From JAEXOD01 sp043805435 (lineage in GTDB: Bacteria > Bacteroidota > Ignavibacteria > Ignavibacteriales > Melioribacteraceae): a DNA stretch of 64,000 nt. The DNA is taken from positions 1 through 64,000 of the forward strand of contig JAZDHY010000055.1 of assembly GCA_043805435.1 (NCBI GenBank), written 5' to 3'. This document shows, one piece after another, positions 1 through 8,806 of the stretch (positions are counted from its first letter, which is position 1; each line of letters opens with the position of its first letter). The position numbers were made by a program, and so were the translations under genes. The notes beneath the pieces are model-generated. The model was not told where the DNA came from. It saw only the letters and a list, made by a program, of their open reading frames with translations, and made no database searches.

Positions 1-30
1 CATCTGGTTTTGAGAAGTATATTCAATCAT
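1..30 (-). CDS. Possible transposase N-terminus, cut by window edge
   Basis: Reading leftward from an ATG at 30-28 the frame stays open to the edge of the window and gives MIEYTSQNQM. This resembles the opening of IS5-type transposases of Bacteroidota, from memory of the family. An AAGG about 8 bases upstream could be a ribosome binding site. Only ten codons are visible, so this is a weak call and the stretch could be non-coding. Confidence 0.25.
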   Translation of the reverse strand, partial: MIEYTSQNQM

Positions 31-288
31 GTGCAAACCTTTTCTTCAAATATACCATTTTTCTTGCATTTATGCAAGCATTATTTTTAGTTATCTTATT
101 ATTTTATATGGCTTTATAGCCGTTTGAGGAAACCCTAATTATTAATTGCTATTGTGACATACAACACATAAACCATTTTACTCAAACACCTTAGTGATAG
201 ACGACACAACATTCCTTTTCAATTGTTGTATTTTTGGTTATTGATTTTATAGCTAATTATTTATTTCCAATATGTTGTTGACGAATTT

Positions 289-1407
289 ATGAAAAAGTTA
301 ATAATTACAATTGTTTGTATGTTGATAGTAAATGTTGTTTTATATGCCCAGAAAAACAATAACAATTTTACTGAATTTGATAATTCCCATTTGGATTTAC
401 AACAGGTATCAACACAAAACAACACTTTATCAGTATACTGCAAACCTGTTTTAATTAAATTATATTCTAATAACCAAAATGTTAAAACAATTAAATACAA
501 ATATAACTCTTCCGGATATTTACTAGCCGAACTAACTCAAATAAGTCCGGAATTACAACATAGAACTTTATATACGTATGAAAAGAACAGAATAATAAAC
601 AAATCAGTTGATACCCTGAACAATTATAAATTCCAAAATTACGAACGTTATAATTACAAATATGATAACAATGGGAATTTAGAATCCGAATTAGTGGAAC
701 GAAAAATCGAAAACAATTGGCTGAATTATACAAAAAACATTTACAATTATGATTGTTACGGAAATATTACTGAAAAAACCCGGCAAAAATGGATAAATGA
801 CAAATGGGAAAACCATATTCAGTATAAAAATACTTATAATAATCAAAACAATCTCTTAAGCCAAACATCTGCTAAATGGTTAAATAACATCTGGGTAAAC
901 GATAGTTTGTGTTTTTACAGTTACGATTTTTTTGGCTTACTGTTAAGTAAAGTTAATAATGTTTGGTGGAATGGTACATGGGTAAAAACCAACAGGGATA
1001 GATTTCAATATAACACATTAGGTTACATGGTTAGTTATTTTTATGAAACTTATAATTCCGATAATCTTTGGAATACAATTGAATCTTTTAATTGTATTAA
1101 CGATTCAGCAGGTAATTTATTAACAGCTTACAAATACCAAAATTTTGGAAATAATTACAATTTGGAAATCGAACGATTTGATTATACATATGATACCAAT
1201 AACAATTGTGTTTCCGCATCACATATAAATACAATGTATGGTAAAATGTTTTTCCCTTTTATTAGTAATCCCCCCGCGGAAATGGATATTTATTCCAACA
1301 ATTACAATAATAAAATCAGTCTTTGCGCTTCCAAAATTGATGTAAGTTATTCATCAATTAATGAATCGAAAAATATATTAAAAAAGATGTCTGTAAGTGC
1401 GCTTTAA
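289..1407 (+). CDS. Secreted protein with YD-like repeats
   Basis: Unknown function. The first 20 residues form a signal peptide ending in YAQ, so the protein is exported. The body is rich in Asn and Tyr and repeats a degenerate unit of about 45 residues of the form Y-x-Y-[DN]-x-x-G-x-[LI], often with W-x-N-x-W between units, as in the YD/Rhs-like repeat class. No enzymatic motif was seen, and no sorting domain is present at the C-terminus. It stands alone on the plus strand, with a strong hairpin terminator directly after the stop. A role as a surface or periplasmic carbohydrate-binding repeat protein is only an inference. Confidence 0.7.
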   Translation: MKKLIITIVCMLIVNVVLYAQKNNNNFTEFDNSHLDLQQVSTQNNTLSVYCKPVLIKLYSNNQNVKTIKYKYNSSGYLLAELTQISPELQHRTLYTYEKNRIINKSVDTLNNYKFQNYERYNYKYDNNGNLESELVERKIENNWLNYTKNIYNYDCYGNITEKTRQKWINDKWENHIQYKNTYNNQNNLLSQTSAKWLNNIWVNDSLCFYSYDFFGLLLSKVNNVWWNGTWVKTNRDRFQYNTLGYMVSYFYETYNSDNLWNTIESFNCINDSAGNLLTAYKYQNFGNNYNLEIERFDYTYDTNNNCVSASHINTMYGKMFFPFISNPPAEMDIYSNNYNNKISLCASKIDVSYSSINESKNILKKMSVSAL

Positions 1408-1437
1408 AAAGCCGCAAGATATAGTCCCGCGGCTTTT
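1407..1437 (+). terminator. Rho-independent terminator
   Basis: A 9-bp perfect inverted repeat, AAAAGCCGC (1407-1415) and GCGGCTTTT (1429-1437), has a 13-nt loop and begins at the last base of the stop codon. The U-rich 3' arm on the plus strand and the A-run on the other side make it potentially bidirectional, serving also the minus-strand gene that ends at 1500. Confidence 0.75.
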
Positions 1438-1499
1438 ATTTATAAATAAATCCTTTCTTAAATAAATATTACAAAATTTTATTATGTTTTATCATATTA

Positions 1500-3383
1500 T
1501 CATTTAGCGTAAAAATTAAACAATGGTAAATCAACTGCTATAAAAACTGTAGCACGGAAACCATTAGCTCTGTTTAAAATAATATTCTGATTATCTACAA
1601 TTTCTCGCAGTTTGGGTAAATATTGTGCTCCTATACCAAACGCTATTGGTAATTTAGCACAACCTAACACATAAAAAAGACCCGGTGCAATAATATGTTG
1701 AAATTTAACAGGAGGTACATTATTATCTGTATTATTATCAGTGCTAGTTGTTTTGAACCGATAACCGGCAACAACACCCAAATCCAATATACTCAAAAAT
1801 ATAGAGTGAGATACTTTTGGAATATCTTCAGTTCCTTTGCTCCAACTAAAATCTATCCCAATTGGTAAAAACATACCGGTATATCCTGCTGCCTTTTTAT
1901 TACCATCATCCAGCCACTCAGCACCGCCATTTATACCCACATAAGCACTAAGAGACGAGCTAAAACTAAAAGTTCTTTTTAAATGGTAACTTCCTGCCGG
2001 TAAAATTGCAGCCTCAAAAATCTTTGACGCATCTTCGGATGTTTTTGCCTGCGAAATATCTGCGGCAAGAGTAATATATTTTATTAAATCTTTATTTAAC
2101 AGGCTATCTCTTTCTTGTTCAAGATTAGCACTTATAAGTTGTAAGCCAAATAAAGCTGCCGAACTATAATTTTTTTTATGAAGGGAAAATAATAAATCAT
2201 TTAAATATCCTGCTAATTTAACCATATTTTCCATTTCTATATCATTTAATTCCATAATATCCGGTACATTTTTTAATTTGTATATAATTTCATCTGAAAG
2301 AGAGTATATAAATTCGTTAATATCTTTTGTTTGAGAATAATCATCATTTATTTTTTTAATTCGTGCTTCAATTTCTTTTAATTGCGAAATTATTGAGAAT
2401 ACTTTTGGTATTAATTCATCTGCCACTTTAGAATCAACTTTAGCTAAATGTAATATATTGTTAAATGATGACGTATTGTTTTTGTTAAAATATAACAAGC
2501 TTATATAATAACAAAGTCCATCGCCTTGCAATTCAAATTGTTTTATATCAATCCAAGTGTTGCAGCTCATTACTTCATTTTTAATTAAAAGACTTTCGGA
2601 TATCCCACAAAGCAAATTAATAATATGCTCCAGTTTGTCTGATTCTGCATTAATCTGAGGACGAATACTCTGGAATATTATGGCCGGAGAATTCCCTTTT
2701 TTCAGTTCATTAATTATATTGAATAATACATTTGTAATTCTATACGAGGCACTTGTTTTTACTGTATCAGGAATAATATATTTATCAATATTTATATAAA
2801 GATTTTGTAAGTCTTTTTCCAATGCAGTTTTCATGGTACTGCCAAACTGAATATTCATAAATTGAGTACTATTTTTTGCAATAAAATAAAAATTGGGAAA
2901 TAAATCTCTTAAACAAAACTTTTTTACTTTAATTTTATTATTTGGTATTGTTATTGTGTCTTCAAATTTTTTAACTACTCTCTTAAAAAATGCTGTTGCT
3001 ATTTCTTCTTTGCTTCTTTCAATTAAAACATCCGTTATAGCAAAAATCAATTCCGACTCGGTTAGTTTAGGGCTCAACACACTTCCGGGTGTTCCGGCAA
3101 AGTCTATCCACTTATCTGCCCTCATTTTCGAAGTGTCTTTTTTTATTTCATTATTTAGCAAATCTAACTGGTGTTTTATTGTTTCAACATTTGAACTGTT
3201 ATAAAAAGGGTCTTTAACAAATTTTATTAATTCATTAATTTGTAAAGCCCCATTGTAATTAATAATAGTCTCTTTATTTTCTTGAATTAATTTAGCATAT
3301 ATAAATTCGTTTTGAGCAAACATTAAATTAGGCACATAAACGAACAATAAAACTATCAAAAATAGTATTTTTCTAAATTCCAT
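1500..3383 (-). CDS. Outer-membrane protein of unknown function
   Basis: The protein has 627 residues with a clear signal peptide (hydrophobic core about 6-20, ending MFAQ). The middle part, about 40-480, is charged, helical-looking and Leu/Ile-rich without recognised motifs. The last about 150 residues alternate hydrophobic and polar positions with Gly and aromatic residues and end in F-Y-A-K, as in a small beta-barrel. I therefore infer an outer-membrane protein with a large periplasmic domain. The start is preceded by GGAG. It lies 23 bp downstream of the cysteine-protease candidate and is probably co-transcribed with it. Confidence 0.65.
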   Translation of the reverse strand: MEFRKILFLIVLLFVYVPNLMFAQNEFIYAKLIQENKETIINYNGALQINELIKFVKDPFYNSSNVETIKHQLDLLNNEIKKDTSKMRADKWIDFAGTPGSVLSPKLTESELIFAITDVLIERSKEEIATAFFKRVVKKFEDTITIPNNKIKVKKFCLRDLFPNFYFIAKNSTQFMNIQFGSTMKTALEKDLQNLYINIDKYIIPDTVKTSASYRITNVLFNIINELKKGNSPAIIFQSIRPQINAESDKLEHIINLLCGISESLLIKNEVMSCNTWIDIKQFELQGDGLCYYISLLYFNKNNTSSFNNILHLAKVDSKVADELIPKVFSIISQLKEIEARIKKINDDYSQTKDINEFIYSLSDEIIYKLKNVPDIMELNDIEMENMVKLAGYLNDLLFSLHKKNYSSAALFGLQLISANLEQERDSLLNKDLIKYITLAADISQAKTSEDASKIFEAAILPAGSYHLKRTFSFSSSLSAYVGINGGAEWLDDGNKKAAGYTGMFLPIGIDFSWSKGTEDIPKVSHSIFLSILDLGVVAGYRFKTTSTDNNTDNNVPPVKFQHIIAPGLFYVLGCAKLPIAFGIGAQYLPKLREIVDNQNIILNRANGFRATVFIAVDLPLFNFYAK

Positions 3384-3406
3384 TTTTTCTCCTTGTATTT
3401 TAATTA

Positions 3407-3847
3407 TTATAAAACAACCAGACTAATATTACCCTTACAACGTCCAAAATTTTCAAGTTTCCCGTTTTGAGGTTCTATTAAAAATAGTCCGTTATCACGT
3501 GTAAACACCCAATTAATAACGTGGGGGCCCGGAACCCAATCAAATTCTCCCCAAATTAAACCTACCGCCCAACTATGTGGCTTCCTTGCAACATTTCTGT
3601 TAAAAATGGCAATATTCCCTTTTAGTGCAAATGCAAAATCATCGCAGTCAAACCCTTCGGTATTACCAAGCGGATCATTGGGCATTAATCTAATTCCGTT
3701 ATGATATAGATAGTTCTCTATCTCCTGCCGGGCGGGTGCATAATATTTGGCATCATTAAATCCTATGAATTTATTTGTTGGATCTACCCACTTGTTTTGT
3801 GTAGCATCAATAATTTTGTTGCCTATTTCTTTTTTTTGTACAAACAT
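3407..3847 (-). CDS. Small papain-like cysteine protease candidate (MOA/Agglutinin_C-like)
   Basis: The 146-residue protein has C68 in the motif FDCDDFA, H109 in PHVINW and E125 in LIEPQNGK. This Cys-His-Glu/Gln order resembles the papain-like C-terminal domain of the fungal lectin MOA and its bacterial homologues (Agglutinin_C), and also transglutaminase-like proteases. No signal peptide is visible, although its neighbour is exported. It is the first gene of a two-gene minus-strand unit with the 627-residue outer-membrane protein. The family assignment rests on motif memory, not a search; a phage- or toxin-type peptidase is an alternative. Confidence 0.5.
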   Translation of the reverse strand: MFVQKKEIGNKIIDATQNKWVDPTNKFIGFNDAKYYAPARQEIENYLYHNGIRLMPNDPLGNTEGFDCDDFAFALKGNIAIFNRNVARKPHSWAVGLIWGEFDWVPGPHVINWVFTRDNGLFLIEPQNGKLENFGRCKGNISLVVL

Positions 3848-4563
3848 TTACTTCCCCCATAAATTTGTTGAATTATTATTTATATAGAAACCTTATTAAA
3901 AGATTTAAATGTTATTTTGTATTATCAATAGTAACTAAAATCAAAGTCAGCAAAATATTTCATTTTATTAAACCACATCAGCGATGTGGCATGTTTGTAA
4001 CCTCACAATACAAAAATTCCCACAACTACGGCGTAGTTGCATGTTCTTTTTAATAAAAACAAAAAAATGCAGATACACACATTTGGCGAAGTTTAAAAGA
4101 TCTTAAATTTATATTATTTAAATTTCAAACAACAATTCTATAATGTTTATAACAATTGAGCGTTTATTTTACCCCGGTTAAGTGGGTTAAATAATTGAGG
4201 AGGGTAATGATTATGATATAGGAAAACCTTTTCCTGTTTTTTGCAGTAATAGTTTAGCTTCTTAAACTCTCCAAAAATACTATCAATAAGTTTTGCCAAT
4301 ATAATAAACCTTTATAAATAAAACCCGCCAACTTTATTTGCTATTTTATTGCCGAATTAAATTAATTACTTTTTTTAATATTGTCAAGATGGGAAAATTA
4401 AATATTGGGGAAAAATTATGTCTGTTATTATATTTTTACGGTTTTCAACATTAATTAAGCTTAATTATAATAACTTATCTACCAAATTTTTTGATAATTT
4501 TCTCTTCCCTTTTCCTTATATTTATTTTTATATTATAATAATATTTTTTTAACGAGGATAATT
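3848..4563. other. Intergenic region with two hairpin repeats
   Basis: This region between divergent genes is 716 bp and very AT-rich. Apart from the two triloop hairpins at 3973-4039, nothing recognisable was found. The 62-codon frame at 3865-4053 runs through the hairpins and looks accidental. An AGGA at 4553-4558 is the ribosome binding site for the hexosaminidase. Confidence 0.6.
3973..4039 (+). repeat. Two variable-stem triloop hairpins
   Basis: Hairpin 1 is CCACATC-AGC-GATGTGG (3973-3989), followed by CATGTTTGTAAC. Hairpin 2 is CAACTAC-GGC-GTAGTTG (4023-4039), followed by CATGTTC. Both have a 7-bp stem, a 3-nt loop and the same CATGTT tail, but unrelated stem sequences. They belong to the repeat family found at many other sites in this window. 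Confidence 0.75.
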
Positions 4564-6606
4564 ATGCGTTTTAATTTTAAGTATTCTATTTTTGTTTTTT
4601 TGCTTTTTATTATGGTCTCTGCTCTACAGGCAAGTGATAAAAAAGAGATAAATGTAATGCCCATTCCTGCCAAATATGAGATGTTGGACGGTGTATTTAA
4701 ATTGGATAACAATTTTGGTATTACCATTAAAGGTAACCCCGATGAAAGGATATATTATTATGCTACAAGTATTTTACGCCGCCTTTCCGGTCGTACCGGT
4801 TTATTTTTTAAACAGGATGTAATTACAAAACAAAGCGCAAACCAAAACACCCTTTTTGTAATTGATTGCAAAAAAAACGGCAAAGTTGTTTTAGGTGAAG
4901 ACGAAAGTTATGATTTAAAAATTAATTATAACATAATTACATTAACTGCACAAACCGATTTGGGTGTAATGCGCGGACTTGAAACTTTTTTGCAGTTATT
5001 AACAAATGATAAAGACGGTTATTATTTCCCTTCAATAAATATACAGGATAAACCACGTTTTAAGTGGCGTGGGTTGATGATTGATGTAGCACGCCATTTT
5101 ATGCCGGTTGATGTTATTAAACGCAATATAGACGCCCTTGCAATGGTTAAAATGAATGTGTTACACTTGCATTTAAGCGATAACCAAAGTGTTCGGGTTG
5201 AAAGCAAGTTATTTCCGCAAGTACAACAAAACTGCACCGATGGCGATTTTTTTACACAGGAACAAATTAAAGATATAGTTTTATATGCAGCCAACAGAGG
5301 GATTAGAGTAATACCCGAGTTTGATATTCCGTGGCACTCAACGGCATGGTTTGCCGCATTGCCAAATTTAGCAAGTGCCCCCGGCCCATACACTTTAGAA
5401 AGAAATTGGGGAGTGTTTGACCCTGTGTTTAATCCGGCAATAAATGAAACATATGATTTTTTTGATAAGTTTTTTGGCGAAATGACAAAACTGTTCCCCG
5501 ATGAATATTTTCATATTGGCGGTGACGAAGGTACTCCCAAACATTGGAACGAAAACACTCAAATACAAGCATTTATGAAAAAGAATAACCTTGCCGATAT
5601 ACAGGCTATGCATAATTATTTTAACTTAAAAATATTAAACATTTTGACCAAGTATAATAAAAAAATGATTGGCTGGGACGAAATATTACAGCCCGAAATG
5701 CCAACTAATATTGTTATTCAATCGTGGAGGGGACAAAAAACACTAATTGAATCGGCAAAAAACGGATATATGGGAATTTTATCAGCAGGTTATTATATAG
5801 ATTTAATGCAATCAACTGATTACCACTACTTAAATGATCCCGTGCCCGATTCGGTAAAATTACAACCTGCCGAACTTGAAAGAATACTTGGCGGAGAAGC
5901 TACAATGTGGTCGGAATTGGTTACTCCCGAAAATGTGGATTCGCGTATTTGGCCGCGTACCGCTGCAATTGCCGAAAGATTTTGGTCTCCTTCTTCTGTT
6001 AATGATGTAAACAACATGTACCACCGATTGGATAAAATTAACTTTTTATTGGAAGAAGTTGGTATATGTAATATTAAAAATCAGGATATGATGTTGCGCC
6101 GTTTATGCAGCAATAACAATACAAATGCCTTAAAAACATTACTTGAAGTTATTGAACCTGTTAAAATATATACCCGCCACTCGCAAGGCGTTAAATATAC
6201 ATCTTATTCCCCTTATACCAGAGTGGTAGATGTTGCTTTAGCGGATGTTAAAACTGCCCGCGATTTAAGAAATAAAGTGGACGAATATTTAACCACCAAA
6301 GATATTTATATATTAAAAGATTTAACCGATTTATTAACTACCCTTAAAAATAACCATTTGGAAATTAAAAAGTTAATAACTCTTTCCCCCATTCTTAAGG
6401 AAATGGAACCGCTTTCATTAAATTTATCCAAACTTTCCTCCGCAGCTCTTGATGTTATTAGATTGTTGCAAGACGGTAATACACTTTCTGCTGCTCAAAA
6501 AACCGAGATGTTAAAAACTGTTGAACTTTCTAAAAAACCTTTCGGCCAAACTGAAATTATGATTATTAGCGCAGTAGAAAAATTAATTAATGAGGCGGGG
6601 AAATAA
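4564..6606 (+). CDS. Beta-N-acetylhexosaminidase, GH20
   Basis: Exported glycoside hydrolase that removes terminal N-acetylglucosamine or N-acetylgalactosamine from glycans or chitin/peptidoglycan fragments. There is a signal peptide (about 1-23). An N-terminal GH20b domain lies at about 30-150 and the TIM-barrel catalytic domain at about 165-490. It includes the hallmarks LHLSD (201-205) and HIGGDEG with the catalytic Asp321-Glu322 pair, which binds the substrate acetamido group and acts as the acid. The C-terminal part, about 500-680, is helical and without recognised motifs. The length is normal for the family. AGGA precedes the ATG. It is a single-gene unit. Confidence 0.93.
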   Translation: MRFNFKYSIFVFLLFIMVSALQASDKKEINVMPIPAKYEMLDGVFKLDNNFGITIKGNPDERIYYYATSILRRLSGRTGLFFKQDVITKQSANQNTLFVIDCKKNGKVVLGEDESYDLKINYNIITLTAQTDLGVMRGLETFLQLLTNDKDGYYFPSINIQDKPRFKWRGLMIDVARHFMPVDVIKRNIDALAMVKMNVLHLHLSDNQSVRVESKLFPQVQQNCTDGDFFTQEQIKDIVLYAANRGIRVIPEFDIPWHSTAWFAALPNLASAPGPYTLERNWGVFDPVFNPAINETYDFFDKFFGEMTKLFPDEYFHIGGDEGTPKHWNENTQIQAFMKKNNLADIQAMHNYFNLKILNILTKYNKKMIGWDEILQPEMPTNIVIQSWRGQKTLIESAKNGYMGILSAGYYIDLMQSTDYHYLNDPVPDSVKLQPAELERILGGEATMWSELVTPENVDSRIWPRTAAIAERFWSPSSVNDVNNMYHRLDKINFLLEEVGICNIKNQDMMLRRLCSNNNTNALKTLLEVIEPVKIYTRHSQGVKYTSYSPYTRVVDVALADVKTARDLRNKVDEYLTTKDIYILKDLTDLLTTLKNNHLEIKKLITLSPILKEMEPLSLNLSKLSSAALDVIRLLQDGNTLSAAQKTEMLKTVELSKKPFGQTEIMIISAVEKLINEAGK

Positions 6607-6837
6607 AATTATTAATTTAATGATATAAACAAAAGCTTTCATAATTAATTAATTTAGAGAAAAATTTGAAGATTGAATAAATTATTTATAAAATATTTAG
6701 CTTTTTTGCATTTCTAATACTATTTTATATACGGAAAAAATTTTTTTAAATAATGTGTGCAATATTTATAATTTGCTGTTTTAATGAACATAAACTTTTT
6801 ATTAAAAATAATTAATAATTAACAATTGGTAAATAAC

Positions 6838-7935
6838 ATGAAATTAATTGATAGTCAAGCAAAGATTAAATCTATATTTCTTGATCCATTTAATCCAAGA
6901 TTCGTTGATCCTCAAAATTTTAGCCAAGAAGAGTTGAAGAAAAAAATCCTCTCAACTAAGGAATCAAAAGAACTTCTAAATAGTATGATGTTAGATATTA
7001 AATGGGTTAATAAAATTGTTGTTATTCACAAAAGTGATTTTACTGATAAACAAAAAAATATAACCAAGACTGAAGACTGTGAATTTTTAACTGTTGAAGG
7101 TAATAGCCGATTAGCTTGTTTAAAATCGAACAAGATTAGCTCAATTAATGAAGAAAGCACTATTCCAATAATTATTGCACAAAAAGAACCATCAGAATCA
7201 TTACAAGAATTTGAAGCTCAGATAAGAGTTACTCAAGGAATCGCAAATGTCATGGTTGTAAAAGAATGGGGTGTTGTTTCCAAAGCTAAGCATTTATTCG
7301 AAATGTATAATGATTATCTGAATAAAGATCATGATGCTAAATTTACTCCACATGAAATTTATAAAAAAATTGCTGATGAATTGGGAATAGGCCACGGCGA
7401 AGTTAGACAATCTGTAATGAGATACGAATTCTTCAATAAAATTAATGAATTGTCTGATCGCATCCCTGAGGATCATTGGGGTTATTTAGAAGCAATTGAT
7501 AAAACCAAAGAGATCAGAAAAAAATTCGGCATGTCACCAGAAAATAATTTGATTAATTCAGAGGGCCTTGAAGATGAGTGTATTGAAGATATCCTCAAGG
7601 AGATTCCTGCATTGATAAAAAAAGCATCCAGTGAAGGAATTAACACTAAACAATTTAGAGATATTATACAAGAATTAATTAAAGAAATAAATGGAAGTAG
7701 TGATTTACTTGAGTTTATTCAAGGTATTTTAAGCAAAGAAAGTGAATTTAGTTTTAGAACACATTTATCAGCTCAAAAGGGGTTATCAGAAGAAGATATT
7801 TGGCACAAAGAATTCGATAATATTAAGAGAAAAATTGAATTATTCCCATGTATGGCTAAATGGGCTAGCAATATTAAATCCGATCTTGAAGATATTTCAA
7901 AAATAATTGAAAAACATTTAAATGTAATAAATTAA
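6838..7935 (+). CDS. ParB/Srx-fold nuclease-like protein, first gene of a two-gene cassette
   Basis: Residues 1-110 resemble the ParB N-terminal domain: an N-terminal segment with NPR, then the signature VEGNSRLACLK, with E87, G88, N89 and R91 when counted from the ATG at 6838. In ParB-fold proteins this motif binds or hydrolyses nucleotide, and related proteins act as DNases or DNA sensors. A helical region follows (about 140-365) with a possible DNA-binding HTH near 170-200. A TTG at 6826 would add four residues, but ATG is preferred. The stop is 2 bp before the nuclease gene, so the two are almost certainly co-expressed. It is not a chromosome-partition ParB, because no ParA is present. 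Confidence 0.6.
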   Translation: MKLIDSQAKIKSIFLDPFNPRFVDPQNFSQEELKKKILSTKESKELLNSMMLDIKWVNKIVVIHKSDFTDKQKNITKTEDCEFLTVEGNSRLACLKSNKISSINEESTIPIIIAQKEPSESLQEFEAQIRVTQGIANVMVVKEWGVVSKAKHLFEMYNDYLNKDHDAKFTPHEIYKKIADELGIGHGEVRQSVMRYEFFNKINELSDRIPEDHWGYLEAIDKTKEIRKKFGMSPENNLINSEGLEDECIEDILKEIPALIKKASSEGINTKQFRDIIQELIKEINGSSDLLEFIQGILSKESEFSFRTHLSAQKGLSEEDIWHKEFDNIKRKIELFPCMAKWASNIKSDLEDISKIIEKHLNVIN

Positions 7936-7937
7936 CC

Positions 7938-8777
7938 ATGCATATTAAAAATAATTATTTACAAAATATTTCTTCAATTATTTGTAATACATTTGATGAA
8001 GAAGTTTGTCCCTTATGCGATTGGATTACGAAAAACATTAGATCACTTTCGATTGAATTAAAAAATAGATTATCCGAAGATGACATTTTTGACAATCTTG
8101 TCGATGAGGGAAATACAAACTTTATAACTCTTCATAGATTAATTCAAAAAAGAGTAAATACTTTAAAACCATTAAACCGCATTGAAGTTGTTGAAGAAAT
8201 TGATGGAATAAAAATTAAACAAACTGAAATTGGATCAAAAACAAATAAAATAATTTATACAGAGTTTTTAGAATTATTCAGCGCAATTGAGTGTTGGGAT
8301 AATATGGAAAAAGGATTATTTTATGAAAATTTCTGTACGAAGTTTTTAACAGATTTGGGATTGATTGCTGAGACTACACCCCCCTCAAATGATAAAGGGA
8401 TCGATATCATTGCTAAATATAAAACTTTACTTGAACAGGAGCATAGTCATTTAGTTTTTAATGATTATATATATATGCTTGGACAAGCAAAATTTTTAAA
8501 AGGGAAGGTCGATACACCGATACTAAGAAGGTTGGTAGGAGATTCGATTTTTCTTAGATTTGATTCATTGGAAAATATTGATATAGCACATAATGCAATT
8601 CATCTAATAGTTTTTAGCCATAACGGTTTTACTGATGAAGCAATTGATTTTGCGAATAAAAAGAAAATAATGAGAGTTGAAACTAATCAATTAATAACTT
8701 TAATATCTAGCAGTAAAAACATTACAGAAATGAAATGCTATAAATATATCAAGGCGCAAATAACTAATCATAAATAA
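7938..8777 (+). CDS. Mrr-like PD-(D/E)XK endonuclease, second gene of the cassette
   Basis: The C-terminal half, about 120-250, matches the Mrr_cat pattern: G-x-x-[FY]-E (E130), a Leu-rich helix ending DLGLIAETT, then NDKGID with D156, and GQAK with Q183 and K185. It continues to the conserved I-x-R-x-L-V-G-D segment. These are the metal-binding and catalytic positions of type IV / Mrr restriction nucleases. The N-terminal 115 residues have no recognised domain; a single CPLC at 24-27 is not enough for a zinc finger. Together with the ParB-fold partner it makes a compact putative DNA-targeting defence module; that function is an inference. Confidence 0.7.
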   Translation: MHIKNNYLQNISSIICNTFDEEVCPLCDWITKNIRSLSIELKNRLSEDDIFDNLVDEGNTNFITLHRLIQKRVNTLKPLNRIEVVEEIDGIKIKQTEIGSKTNKIIYTEFLELFSAIECWDNMEKGLFYENFCTKFLTDLGLIAETTPPSNDKGIDIIAKYKTLLEQEHSHLVFNDYIYMLGQAKFLKGKVDTPILRRLVGDSIFLRFDSLENIDIAHNAIHLIVFSHNGFTDEAIDFANKKKIMRVETNQLITLISSSKNITEMKCYKYIKAQITNHK

Positions 8778-8806
8778 TATTATCGTATAATTGGTTTAAT
8801 ATTTTT

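Noticed and set aside
3865..4053. 62-codon plus-strand frame
   Set aside because: It runs through the two triloop hairpins and has Cys/Lys-rich composition; no ribosome binding site.
5022..5393. Minus-strand frames inside the hexosaminidase gene
   Set aside because: Mirror readings of a strong GH20 gene.
6838..7935. Chromosome-partition ParB
   Set aside because: Only the N-terminal nucleotide-binding motif is shared; no ParA gene and no parS-like sites nearby.
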